Below, one piece after another: positions 33,206 through 41,119 of a DNA stretch of 64,000 nucleotides. Both the position numbers and the translations under genes were made by a program. Source of the DNA: Pseudomonadota bacterium. Its GTDB lineage: Bacteria > Desulfobacterota > Desulfobulbia > Desulfobulbales > Desulfurivibrionaceae. Where the stretch lies: assembly GCA_018830485.1 (NCBI GenBank), contig JAHJRQ010000012.1:248001-312000 (forward strand). The letters run 5' to 3'. The notes beneath the pieces are model-generated. The model was given only the letters and a program-made list of their open reading frames with translations, did not search any database and was not told the origin of the DNA. Positions within the stretch are counted from its first letter, which is position 1. The number at the start of each line of letters is the position of its first letter.

Positions 33206-34072
33206 TTACAGATCCCTGCTGGTTAAGGGCAAAGCCGGAGACTGCAGCGGAAAAAGCCCGAGGCTGCGCCCCCGCCCCAGAAATTCACGCACCGCGCCCA
33301 CCCCTTCCTCGCCCAGATCAAGAGAAAACGGATTCACATAGAGCCCGATGTGGTCCTTGATAACCGAGTCGTCAAGCTCCCGGGCGTGCTGCCGGATATA
33401 GGCCATGCCCGCCCCCGGACTGGCAAAGGCGGAAGAAACACTGGCTCGGACACACCGGTCAATGGCCTGGATCTTCTCCTTGCCCAGGGAACGTTTTGCC
33501 GCGATGCCGCCCAGCGGGATGGGAAAACCCGTCTCCTGCTCCCACCAGACCCCGAGATCCTGGAGCAACAATAGGCCATGTTCCTGAAAGGTAAAACGGC
33601 TCTCGTGGATGATCACTCCGGCATCGACCTCGCCCGCCACAATGGCCGGCATGATCGTGTCAAAACGCATCACCTTGGTCGTCAGGGGGACAGGGGAATA
33701 CATGTGCAACAGCATGGCTGCCGTGGTGTACCTGCCCGGAATGGCAATGGTCAGCCGGGGCAACTCGTCCGGAGAAAAATTTTCCCCCGCCACCAGCAGG
33801 GGGCCGCAGCCGCGCCCAAGGGCGCTTCCGGCCGTGAGCAGGATATACCGGTCAAGGACATGCCCCAAGGCGTGGAACGAAATCTTGGTCACGTCAAGCC
33901 GTCCGGCAAGGGCCCATTCGTTCAGGGTCTCAACATCGGCAAGGGTGGCAGCGTCAAAATTGAGAGAACCGGGGCAAGCCTGCCCATGCACCAGGGCGTG
34001 AAAGATGAACGTATCGTTGGGGCAAGGAGAAAAGCCGAGGGTGAGCCTGTTTTTTTCTGCAAGAAGTGACAC
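33206..34072 (-). CDS. mqnD: 1,4-Dihydroxy-6-naphthoate synthase MqnD
   Basis: Last ring-forming enzyme of the futalosine pathway, converting cyclic dehypoxanthinyl futalosine to 1,4-dihydroxy-6-naphthoate. The product of about 288 residues has LTLGFSPCPNDTFIFHAL near the N-terminus, KISFHALGHVLDRYILLTAGSALGRGCGPLL and IPGRYTTAAMLLHMYSP, all MqnD features. No ATG is available near the family start; a GTG at 34072, 16 nt after the mqnB stop, gives the expected length. It is the last gene of the panC-panD-mqnB-mqnD strand run and is separate from the main mqn operon at 5.3-12.4 kb. Confidence 0.9.
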   Translation of the reverse strand: MSLLAEKNRLTLGFSPCPNDTFIFHALVHGQACPGSLNFDAATLADVETLNEWALAGRLDVTKISFHALGHVLDRYILLTAGSALGRGCGPLLVAGENFSPDELPRLTIAIPGRYTTAAMLLHMYSPVPLTTKVMRFDTIMPAIVAGEVDAGVIIHESRFTFQEHGLLLLQDLGVWWEQETGFPIPLGGIAAKRSLGKEKIQAIDRCVRASVSSAFASPGAGMAYIRQHARELDDSVIKDHIGLYVNPFSLDLGEEGVGAVREFLGRGRSLGLFPLQSPALPLTSRDL

Positions 34073-34088
34073 GGATTTTCTGCCTGGT

Positions 34089-34736
34089 TCAGATGGGGGC
34101 GAGGTGATCGATGAGCAGAGAAACAACCTGCCCACATCTCTGCGCGGCCGCGGCAAGCTGCCAGTTGGCCGGATTACGGTCTTCCACCATGTTGCTGACG
34201 CAGCGGACTTCAAGGCAGGGAACAACAAACTCTTGGCAAACCCTGGCCACTGCCGCGCCCTCCATGTTTTCGCACAGGCCGTTATGGGCAGCGCGCAACA
34301 TGGCGCCGCGCCGTGCCGTGGCGCTGGCCCCATTGACCGTCACAAACACGCCTTTTTTGCAGTTGTACTCCTGCGTCCCCAGCATCTCACCGGCCTGGGC
34401 AAGATACCTCGGATCAAGGGGGAAAACGGTATTGCCTGCCAATTGTCCGTCAAAAGGCTCGATGCGTTCTGCGTGGCAGATCCCGAAATCGCCCATAACT
34501 TCACGCTCGGCCAGGCAGATATCAAGCAGATCCGCCCCGGAACCGCCGTAAGCTCCGGCCACGCCGAAATTAAGAACCAGGGAAACCTCCCCCCTGACCT
34601 CAGCCAGCCGCCGCGTAAGCCGAACCGCTGTTTCAAGCGGCCCCACGCCGGCGATAAACAGCGCATGGGGCTGACCGGTCGTTTTCCCGGCCAAGGGCAA
34701 GGCTTCCATCTCCGTGGCGGCAACGAGAAGAATCAT
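34089..34736 (-). CDS. mqnB: Futalosine hydrolase MqnB
   Basis: Nucleosidase removing hypoxanthine from futalosine. The product from the ATG at 34736 is 215 residues. It starts MILLVAATEMEALPL as in MTA/SAH nucleosidase relatives, has NFGVAGAYGG and the active-site region NMEGAAVARVC. Together with the deaminase at 8323-9525 this indicates the two-step route (deamination then hydrolysis) rather than direct hydrolysis of aminodeoxyfutalosine as in Helicobacter. An open extension to 34799 lacks a start signal. The Shine-Dalgarno sequence is weak (GGGG close to the ATG). Confidence 0.88.
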   Translation of the reverse strand: MILLVAATEMEALPLAGKTTGQPHALFIAGVGPLETAVRLTRRLAEVRGEVSLVLNFGVAGAYGGSGADLLDICLAEREVMGDFGICHAERIEPFDGQLAGNTVFPLDPRYLAQAGEMLGTQEYNCKKGVFVTVNGASATARRGAMLRAAHNGLCENMEGAAVARVCQEFVVPCLEVRCVSNMVEDRNPANWQLAAAAQRCGQVVSLLIDHLAPI

Positions 34737-34811
34737 GAGCCCCAGTCGGAAAAGAAATGGCCCGAACCAGCAAAACGAAACGGGCCGCCGAAACGGCAAT
34801 CCAACGAAAGA

Positions 34812-35201
34812 CTATCCGCGGTATGGATGTTGCGCCTCTTCGACATGCATCACCTTCTTGATCAGGTTGTCCTTGTCAAGCACCACTATCCTGGGCTTGT
34901 ATCCGCCCAGTTCTTCCGGGGCGTACAAAGCATAGCTGACAATGATAATGAGATCTCCGACCATCCCCTTGCGGGCAGCCGCTCCGTTAAGGCCAATCAT
35001 TCCGGAGCCGGCCTTCCCTTCGATCACGTAGGTGTCAAAACGCTCACCGTTGTTGATATTGTAGATGTTGACCCGCTCATAGGGTGACAGGCCAACGGCG
35101 TCCATCAAATCCCTGTCCACCGAGAGACTGCCCTCATAGTTGAGATCCGCCTCGATCACCGTGGCCCGGTGAATCTTTGATTTTAACATGTATTGCAGCA
35201 T
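34812..35201 (-). CDS. panD: Aspartate 1-decarboxylase
   Basis: Pyruvoyl-dependent enzyme making beta-alanine for pantothenate. From the ATG at 35201 the 129-residue product places the self-processing site at Gly24-Ser25 (NYEGSLSVD), exactly as in characterised PanD, which fixes this start over the TTG at 35225. Other motifs are Tyr-containing RVNIYNINNGERFDTYVI and GLNGAAARKGMVGDLIII. It lies 10 nt after panC, so the two pantothenate genes are co-transcribed. panB is not in the window. Confidence 0.95.
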   Translation of the reverse strand: MLQYMLKSKIHRATVIEADLNYEGSLSVDRDLMDAVGLSPYERVNIYNINNGERFDTYVIEGKAGSGMIGLNGAAARKGMVGDLIIIVSYALYAPEELGGYKPRIVVLDKDNLIKKVMHVEEAQHPYRG

Positions 35202-35211
35202 TGTCGTTCTC

Positions 35212-36060
35212 TCAGTGTTCTTCAAAAAGGGTATCGTTGTCGATCAAGCGAGTGGCTCCGACCTTTACGGCCAAAGCCAGCACCACGCCTTTTTGCAACA
35301 CGGCCAGGGGCCGCAAAGACGCCTGATCAACAAGGCTTGCATACTCAATGGTCACAGCTTCCTGCTGCAACAACCACTCCACTTCCCGTAACAGAATCTC
35401 CGCCTCAACCAGCCCTTCGCGCACCCGCCTTCTCGCGTGGGCTATGGCCCGGGAAAGACAAAGCGCCGCCTGCCGTTCCGCGCCGGAGAGATAGGTATTC
35501 CGGGAACTCATGGCCAAGCCGTCCGGCTCCCGGACAATGGGGTGTCCGACGATCTCCACATCCCAATTGAGATCAGCCACCATTCTCATGATCACCGCAA
35601 GCTGCTGAAAATCCTTTTTGCCGAAAACAGCGCACCGCGGCTTGATGATGTGAAAAAGCTTGGCAACCACGGTGGTCACGCCGGCAAAGTGACCCGGACG
35701 GCTTGCGCCGCAGAGGACATCGGTCAAGCCCGAAACAACAACCCTGGTGCTGGCCTCCGGAGGGTACATTTCGTAAGGTTCGGGAGCAAAAAGCACATCC
35801 ACCCCCTCGGCCTCCGCGAGCAGGCAATCGCGGGAAAAATCACGGGGATACGTGCCAAGGTCTTCGTTGACTCCAAACTGAATCGGGTTGACAAACAGAC
35901 TCACCACCGTTCGGTCGGCCTTCTCTTTGGCCGTGCGCATCAAGCGCAGGTGCCCCTCATGAAAAAACCCCATGGTGGGCACCAAACCGATTGTCTGCCC
36001 TTCGGCAAGAATCCTGTTTGCCCAGGCCGTCATGGCGGCAGGCGTGCGGATGATCTCCAT
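35212..36060 (-). CDS. panC: Pantothenate synthetase
   Basis: ATP-dependent ligase joining pantoate and beta-alanine. The 282-residue product shows VPTMGFFHEGHLRLM (HxGH nucleotidyl motif), FVNPIQFG, FGKKDFQQLAVI and the KMSKS-like segment DGLAMSSRNTYLS. Full family length. It lies 10 nt upstream of panD and about 45 nt downstream of a TPR-protein gene. Confidence 0.95.
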   Translation of the reverse strand: MEIIRTPAAMTAWANRILAEGQTIGLVPTMGFFHEGHLRLMRTAKEKADRTVVSLFVNPIQFGVNEDLGTYPRDFSRDCLLAEAEGVDVLFAPEPYEMYPPEASTRVVVSGLTDVLCGASRPGHFAGVTTVVAKLFHIIKPRCAVFGKKDFQQLAVIMRMVADLNWDVEIVGHPIVREPDGLAMSSRNTYLSGAERQAALCLSRAIAHARRRVREGLVEAEILLREVEWLLQQEAVTIEYASLVDQASLRPLAVLQKGVVLALAVKVGATRLIDNDTLFEEH

Positions 36061-36104
36061 GGTTCAATACTTCCCGCGTCGTGTTCCCGAGGTACAGCCG
36101 GAGG

Positions 36105-36779
36105 CTAAAGCCGCTCCAGCTTTGCCTGCACCTTGTCCTTGACCTCGGGAGAAACACCCTCGTCGGCCAGCACCTTGCCATACATCTCTTTTGCCTTGGG
36201 CAGATCCTTCTGCAACTCATGAATTCTGCCCATGGCCAGATAGGACTCCCCGGCAAACCCCTTGATCTCCGCTAGGCGCTGATAGGCGGCAAGGGCTTCC
36301 GGCAGTGCATTTTTATATTCATTGGCCTGGGCCAGACTCAATTGCACCAGGGGAAAAGCCGGACTCGAGACGGAGAGATCATCGCGGAGCGCCAGATACG
36401 CCTTAACTGCCTCGTCATACTGCTGCGCATCAAGGGCCATATGTCCCAGTTCGACCTTTGCCCACAGGGCTGAGCCGGTACGCCCATAATCGTCAAGAAC
36501 CTTCTGCAGCAGAGCCTTGCGCTGTTCAGGCTCCCCCTGCTCAATGGCCTTGGACAACAAGGCAGCGGCCCGATCATTTTGCCTGGCAAGATAATAGCTC
36601 AGGGACGACCAACCGACAATTGCCAGCACGCAGCACAGCACGGCAATTACCAGATTACGCCTGTTCTCGCGGATAAACCGGATGGCCTTGGGAGGCAGGT
36701 TGAGCTCCTCGAGCAATCCATGCTTCTGCAAAGGCTTGTTCAGAATCTCTTGTTGCAAATAGGTGTTTTGCTCGGACAT
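36105..36779 (-). CDS. Membrane-anchored TPR protein (YfgM-like)
   Basis: 224-residue protein with a cytoplasmic N-terminus (about 1-42), one transmembrane helix (about 43-64, NLVIAVLCCVLAIVGWSSLSYYL) and a periplasmic tetratricopeptide-like region (about 70-220) with ALWAKVELGHMALDAQQYDEAVKAY and later repeats. The layout resembles YfgM, an ancillary SecYEG/chaperone-network protein, but similarity is mainly architectural. A strong AGGGG site precedes the ATG. It heads the panC-panD-mqnB-mqnD strand run; functional relation to those genes is unclear. Confidence 0.7.
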   Translation of the reverse strand: MSEQNTYLQQEILNKPLQKHGLLEELNLPPKAIRFIRENRRNLVIAVLCCVLAIVGWSSLSYYLARQNDRAAALLSKAIEQGEPEQRKALLQKVLDDYGRTGSALWAKVELGHMALDAQQYDEAVKAYLALRDDLSVSSPAFPLVQLSLAQANEYKNALPEALAAYQRLAEIKGFAGESYLAMGRIHELQKDLPKAKEMYGKVLADEGVSPEVKDKVQAKLERL

Positions 36780-36982
36780 GCCTCAACCCCTCAGCGTTAC
36801 ACTGCTAGCGTTTTTTATCCTGAAACAACAAAATGTCCCGACACTATACCTTTTACGCCCGAAAAAAGCATCCGTCATTTTATGGCCCTGCTCGCCGCTT
36901 GTGGAGCAAGGCCATGGGCACTTACCGACGGCAAAAAACAAAAAACTTGTCCATTCCGTGCCGACCATGCTAGGAAGTGAAC

Positions 36983-38323
36983 ATGCACAGCATAGCCAAG
37001 GATCATGTCCAAACAGTCAGCGAGCTTACCCAGTCAATCCGCGGGGTGCTTGAGGTTTCCTTTCCCTTCGTGAGCGTGGCCGGGGAGATATCCAACCTGC
37101 GTTGCCCGCACTCCGGCCACATCTATTTCACCCTTAAAGATGAAACCGCCCAAATAAAGGCAGTGCTCTTCAAGCCCCAGCACCGCTATCTTGCCTGCGC
37201 CCCGGCGGACGGCATGCAGGTGATGTGCAGGGGGCGCATCTCGCTCTATGAAGCGCGCGGCGAATACCAGCTCATTGTGGACGTTCTTGCGGCACAAGGA
37301 GCGGGAGCATTGCAGCTCGCCTTTGACCTGCTCAAAAGCAAATTGGCAACCGAAGGCCTTTTTGCCGAAGAACGTAAAAGGCCCCTGCCGCTGCTGCCCG
37401 AAAAAATAGCCATTATCACCTCGCCCAGCGGGGCGGCGGTGCATGATTTTCTCACCATGGCCCAAAAAAGATGCGCCGCGGTGCCGGTGGAGATTATCCC
37501 GGTCCGGGTGCAAGGGGCAGGGGCCATGGAGGACATCGTCGAGGCCATCGCCCTCTGCAACGAACGGGCAGAGAATGACGTGATCGTCCTCTGCCGGGGC
37601 GGCGGCTCCCTGGAAGACCTGTGGACCTTCAATGAGGAAAGGGTTGCCCGGGCCATTGCCGGCTCGCGCATCCCGGTTGTCTCGGCAATCGGCCATGAGG
37701 TTGACTTCACCATTGCCGATCTGGTTGCGGACCTCCGGACCCCCACGCCAACCGGTGCGGCCGAAATGGTTGTTCCCAGCCGCATCCAATTGTCCGCCCA
37801 ACTGCACAACCTCACCCGCCGGCTTACAAAAACGGTTACGGACAGGCTGGCATTTTTCCGCGGCGTCATTGAAGCCCACCGGAAGATACTGGGCGACCCC
37901 ACCTCCCTGCTTGACCAGTTCCGCCTGACAACAGACCATGCACTGGCCTCCCTGCAATTCGCTTTTTCCAGCGCCCTCCACCAACGCCAGCTCGCCCTGG
38001 CCAGATTCAGCCAAATCCTTGCCAGCCATAGCCCCCAACAACGCCTGGAATATCAGCAGCAATGGGCCCATGAACTGCGCAGGCGCTTGATCCTGGGCAT
38101 ACTTCGCCAGCACGAACACAAGCGCGCGGCGCTGGGAAAAAGCGCCGGCCTTCTGCATGCCATAAGTCCGCTGGCGGTTCTTGGCCGAGGCTACAGTATT
38201 GTGCAGCAAAAAAATGGAAATGTCGTGCGGAGCAGCACAGAGGTGCATCCGGGGCAAAGGATCAGCGTCACCCTTGGCCACGGCGGGATCGACTGCGAGG
38301 TGAAAAAGACATGGCCCGACTGA
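36983..38323 (+). CDS. xseA: Exodeoxyribonuclease VII large subunit
   Basis: Catalytic subunit of exonuclease VII, which degrades single-stranded DNA. The product of 446 residues has the N-terminal OB-fold (FVSVAGEISNLRCPHSGHIYFTLKD), the core SPSGAAVHDFLTMAQKR, RGGGSLEDLWTFNEE and SAIGHEVDFTIADLVADLRTPTPTGAAE, then a coiled-coil and a short C-terminal domain with GRGYSIVQ. The ATG at 36983 has AGGA at 8 nt; a GTG at 36977 is an alternative. The small subunit xseB is not adjacent. Confidence 0.95.
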   Translation: MHSIAKDHVQTVSELTQSIRGVLEVSFPFVSVAGEISNLRCPHSGHIYFTLKDETAQIKAVLFKPQHRYLACAPADGMQVMCRGRISLYEARGEYQLIVDVLAAQGAGALQLAFDLLKSKLATEGLFAEERKRPLPLLPEKIAIITSPSGAAVHDFLTMAQKRCAAVPVEIIPVRVQGAGAMEDIVEAIALCNERAENDVIVLCRGGGSLEDLWTFNEERVARAIAGSRIPVVSAIGHEVDFTIADLVADLRTPTPTGAAEMVVPSRIQLSAQLHNLTRRLTKTVTDRLAFFRGVIEAHRKILGDPTSLLDQFRLTTDHALASLQFAFSSALHQRQLALARFSQILASHSPQQRLEYQQQWAHELRRRLILGILRQHEHKRAALGKSAGLLHAISPLAVLGRGYSIVQQKNGNVVRSSTEVHPGQRISVTLGHGGIDCEVKKTWPD

Positions 38324-38332
38324 GCCTGCGAG

Positions 38333-38373
38333 TGCCCCAAAAAAAACGGCTTGCAAGAAATCCGCAAGCCGTT
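38333..38373 (-). terminator. Intrinsic terminator after tRNA-Pro
   Basis: AACGGCTTGC (38345-38354) and GCAAGCCGTT (38364-38373) form a perfect 10-bp stem. On the minus strand eight T residues follow. It ends the tRNA transcript and faces the xseA 3' end. Confidence 0.85.
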
Positions 38374-38381
38374 GCTATTAC

Positions 38382-38458
38382 TGGTCGGGATGAGAGGATT
38401 CGAACCTCCGACCCCGTGCTCCCGAAGCACGTGCTCTACCAGGCTGAGCCACATCCCG
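38382..38458 (-). tRNA. tRNA-Pro (anticodon CGG)
   Basis: A 77-nt cloverleaf on the minus strand: acceptor CGGGATG pairs with CATCCCG, D-arm with AGCCTGGTAGA, anticodon stem CGTGC/GCACG with loop TTCGGGA (anticodon CGG), T-arm GGAGG-TTCGAAT-CCTCT, discriminator A and encoded CCA. It reads proline CCG codons. It stands alone between xseA and hup and has its own terminator. Confidence 0.96.
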
Positions 38459-38542
38459 ACATTATACGCCTACTCACAATTACCGCCGTTGAATCCAGCC
38501 GGAGAATTGTGGACCATATGTACCCAGAGTTTTTAGGGGCGT

Positions 38543-38589
38543 CAACAAAAAAGAAGGCAGGCACTCCCTTGTGAAGGAGTACCTGCCTT
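38543..38589 (-). terminator. Intrinsic terminator after the HU gene
   Basis: AAGGCAGG (38554-38561) pairs with CCTGCCTT (38582-38589), with an inner ACTCC/GGAGT pair and one C/A mismatch. A T-rich run follows on the minus strand (complement of 38545-38553). Confidence 0.85.
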
Positions 38590-38626
38590 GTCTGATCAAC
38601 AGATACAGCGACTGATGAAAATCAGT

Positions 38627-38899
38627 TTACTTTACTGATTCGGCAAGCTTGCTGCCGGGCTTAAAGCGAGCTACTTTGCGAGCCTTGATGGTGATGGCCT
38701 TTCCGGTCTGAGGATTGCGACCCTGACGGGCTGCCCTCTTGGTCACGGAAAATGTGCCAAAGCCAACCAAGGTTACCTTGTCACCCTTCTTCAAAGCGGT
38801 GGTAACTGCGGCCAGCATGCCACCAAGGGTTTTCTCTGCTGCAGCCTTGCTGATACCGCCAGCCTTTGCCATGTTCTCGACTAATTCACTTTTGTTCAT
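38627..38899 (-). CDS. hup: HU family DNA-binding protein
   Basis: Nucleoid-associated histone-like protein of 90 residues, MNKSELVENMAKAGG at the start, GFGTFSVTKRAARQGRNPQTGK as the DNA-binding arm and ARFKPGSKL at the C-terminus. The start at 38899 follows a long GGAGGAAGGAGAGG site; the open frame upstream to 39061 is leader. Two TTTGACA boxes lie upstream. Motifs favour HU over IHF, which it resembles. Confidence 0.95.
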   Translation of the reverse strand: MNKSELVENMAKAGGISKAAAEKTLGGMLAAVTTALKKGDKVTLVGFGTFSVTKRAARQGRNPQTGKAITIKARKVARFKPGSKLAESVK

Positions 38900-38973
38900 T
38901 CCTCTCCTTCCTCCTCGTGAATTTAGAGATTCTCTGCCTTCTACAAGCACCGTAATCAGTTGCCTTAGTGGCG

Positions 38974-39001
38974 ATTTAAACTTATGTGTGCTGATTGTCA
39001 A
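38974..39001 (-). promoter_or_regulatory. Promoter of the HU gene
   Basis: Minus strand: consensus TTGACA (38996-39001), 16-nt spacer, TTAAAT (38974-38979). A second TTTGACA sits about 22 bp further upstream in the same T-rich context, so the -35 region is duplicated. Confidence 0.55.
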
Positions 39002-39103
39002 ACAAAAAAAAGCGTCTGTCAAACAAAAAATGCGATGAAATAAGAAAAAAAACGACCTCATGCTGCTTTTTTTCCTGCTATCCCGGCTCAGGGATTACCC
39101 CAT

Positions 39104-39895
39104 TCAATCCGGCCTCCCCTGTTGATTAATTAAAACCTTATGCAGTCCCAGCGACAAAAAATCGTTCTTAATTACTGAAAAAAGGCTCTTATTTCGTATC
39201 CGAGACAAATCCTTTTTTACGACAAAAATGGTTGCTGTCTCTCCGTCAAGGCACACCCGCACACCCATGAACCCCATTTTCTGCAGCAGCGCTTCACACC
39301 GGGCCACCAGTAGAATTTTTTCCCTGGTGATGGGTTCGTGTTGCGATATTCGTGTTGCCAGGCACGATGATGAGTACACATCCCAGGTTGACAAGAAGAA
39401 TTCCCTGCTGAGCACCCGAATCTCGTCCTTGGTAAAACCGAGGTCGGCTAAAGGAGTCCGCACCTGCAATTCGGCAACAGCCTGCAACCCCGGGCGATCC
39501 TGGCCGAGATCGTCAAGATTGGTGCCATCGAAGAGAGCCGCGCCTGCGGGAAAGGACGGATCAGCCAGGAATGTTTGATAGATTTTTTTCTTGCAGTGAT
39601 AGCAGCGGTCAGGGCCGTTGGCCGCAAACTCCGGCCAGGTGAGCGGCTCGATTGCCAGGGGATGGAATACGCACCCACGCTCTAAAATGATGCGCGCAAC
39701 CCGCTCTGCTTCCAGCGGCGGGCTGAGCTCTGACTGGGCATGGAAGGCATGAACCAGCGAAGGGCCCACGGTTGCACAGGCGGCATGCAGGAGAAACGAG
39801 CTGTCGACCCCTCCGGAAAAGGCAACCGCAACCTTCTTATGGCGAGAAAATATGCCCTGCAGATCCCTGTACTTTGCGGAGGGGGATTTTTTCAC
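39104..39895 (-). CDS. LarE-like PP-loop sulfurtransferase
   Basis: ATP-dependent sulfur transferase of the LarE/ExsB-like group, 263 residues. The PP-loop is AVAFSGGVDSS (23-33). Three cysteines stand out: Cys98 and Cys101 in DRCYHCKKKIY and Cys178 in SSSCLATRIS. The last matches the sacrificial cysteine of LarE; a CxxC plus Cys set is the pattern of LarE variants that bind an iron-sulfur cluster and do not consume themselves. No larB or larC is adjacent, so nickel-pincer synthesis is not supported by context. It is downstream of a COG1900 protein, suggesting sulfur transfer in homocysteine synthesis. The GTG start at 39895 lacks a well-spaced ribosome-binding site. Confidence 0.8.
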   Translation of the reverse strand: MKKSPSAKYRDLQGIFSRHKKVAVAFSGGVDSSFLLHAACATVGPSLVHAFHAQSELSPPLEAERVARIILERGCVFHPLAIEPLTWPEFAANGPDRCYHCKKKIYQTFLADPSFPAGAALFDGTNLDDLGQDRPGLQAVAELQVRTPLADLGFTKDEIRVLSREFFLSTWDVYSSSCLATRISQHEPITREKILLVARCEALLQKMGFMGVRVCLDGETATIFVVKKDLSRIRNKSLFSVIKNDFLSLGLHKVLINQQGRPD

Positions 39896-39906
39896 TCCGC
39901 TTGCTG

Positions 39907-41076
39907 CTACTCTGAAGGCAAGGTTTGGATGGGTTTTTCAAGCAGAAACTTTCCGGAGGTTATCCACCCCTTGAGCGTCTCGGCAATTTCCCGCGCCCGG
40001 ACCACACTGGAAAGCGACGCCGTGGGCACCATCTTGCCGTTCACTTCGATCTGGCCGCTTTTAAGCTGCGCATAGCTGACCTCGCCATAGTTGCGCGCCA
40101 CCCCGTGGGAGTAGTCATAGGAATAATCAACGATCTGGGTGAAGATCTCCGCATCGGAAACCCCGGTATAGGCCGCCATCTCCTCATTGAGGATGGGAAT
40201 CGGTATCCCGATGCCCACGGCCAGGGAGCTTCCGTAGCCCTGCATGCTCACGCCCTTGAGCCAGCGGGAAGACATCTGCTTCAAATCCCCCTGCACCATC
40301 AGGGTGCCGGCCGCTCTTCTGGTGGTGCCGTTTTCCGAACGCAGGGCTTTCGGGTTGTGCTGGCTGCCCTGCCAGGTCACGTATCCGATTCCGCCTCCCA
40401 GAAATATCCTTGTGCCCAAGCCGATGGTCTTATAGTATGGGTCGTTCAACAGCGGACTCAACTCGCCGGCGCTGCAATACGTCGCATTCCGCACCTGGGG
40501 TTTCAAGGTGCCCATGTAACAATACACAGTGCGATCGGAAAGATTGATGGCGCAGTTATAATTCTGGTAGCAGTTGCGGGGATTCACCAGAAGCGCATAG
40601 GGCAGATCGGCGAGGGTCACTTCTTTTTCCATGTTTTTATTGGGATAACAGTCGGTGCCATAGCCAACCGCCTTGAGCAGCACCTTTTTGCCGGCCACCA
40701 GATCTTCCAGCACATGGCCGCCGCCGTACAAGAATTCCCCGGGGAAAACCTTGTTCAGGGGATCATCCTCGGGGGGCTCCGTCGCGCCGATATACACATC
40801 AACCGCTGCGAGACCGGCATAGGCAGGGACATTGTTCATCCAGACCTTGAGCGCCTTGATGGTAGGGTTGGCGTGTCCGAAATTGATGAACGCGCCGGAG
40901 GAACACATGGGCGAGAAGGTGCCGGTGGTAACCACGTCAACTTTCCTGGCCGCTTCAACCGGGCCATGCTTTTTCACAATGCCGACCATCTCTTCGGCTG
41001 TGACCACCACGGCCTGCCCCGCCTTGATCTTGGCATTGATTTCTTCGTATGTTTTCTGAACCTTGAACTCACCCAT
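39907..41076 (-). CDS. COG1900 (DUF39) homocysteine biosynthesis protein
   Basis: 389-residue protein of the DUF39 family. Characterised archaeal members help convert aspartate semialdehyde and sulfide to homocysteine. Visible family segments are TTGTFSPMCSSGAFINFGH (Cys58), IGATEPPEDDPLNK, LLKAVGYGTDCYPNK (Cys143), NPRNCYQNYNCA and LFGGGI-like IFLGGGIGYVTWQGSQHNPK. Cys58 and Cys143 are candidates for persulfide chemistry. The ATG at 41076 has AGGAG upstream. The usual NIL-ferredoxin partner gene is not adjacent; instead a CBS-ACT gene precedes and a LarE-like gene follows, all on one strand. Confidence 0.88.
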   Translation of the reverse strand: MGEFKVQKTYEEINAKIKAGQAVVVTAEEMVGIVKKHGPVEAARKVDVVTTGTFSPMCSSGAFINFGHANPTIKALKVWMNNVPAYAGLAAVDVYIGATEPPEDDPLNKVFPGEFLYGGGHVLEDLVAGKKVLLKAVGYGTDCYPNKNMEKEVTLADLPYALLVNPRNCYQNYNCAINLSDRTVYCYMGTLKPQVRNATYCSAGELSPLLNDPYYKTIGLGTRIFLGGGIGYVTWQGSQHNPKALRSENGTTRRAAGTLMVQGDLKQMSSRWLKGVSMQGYGSSLAVGIGIPIPILNEEMAAYTGVSDAEIFTQIVDYSYDYSHGVARNYGEVSYAQLKSGQIEVNGKMVPTASLSSVVRAREIAETLKGWITSGKFLLEKPIQTLPSE

Positions 41077-41119
41077 GCAACCCGCTCCTTGTTGGGAATA
41101 GTCGAACGACGGCCAAAAG

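Noticed and set aside
39104-39895. Assignment of the LarE-like gene as part of a nickel-pincer (lactate racemase) operon
   Set aside because: No larA, larB or larC in the window; the neighbours point to sulfur amino-acid metabolism instead.
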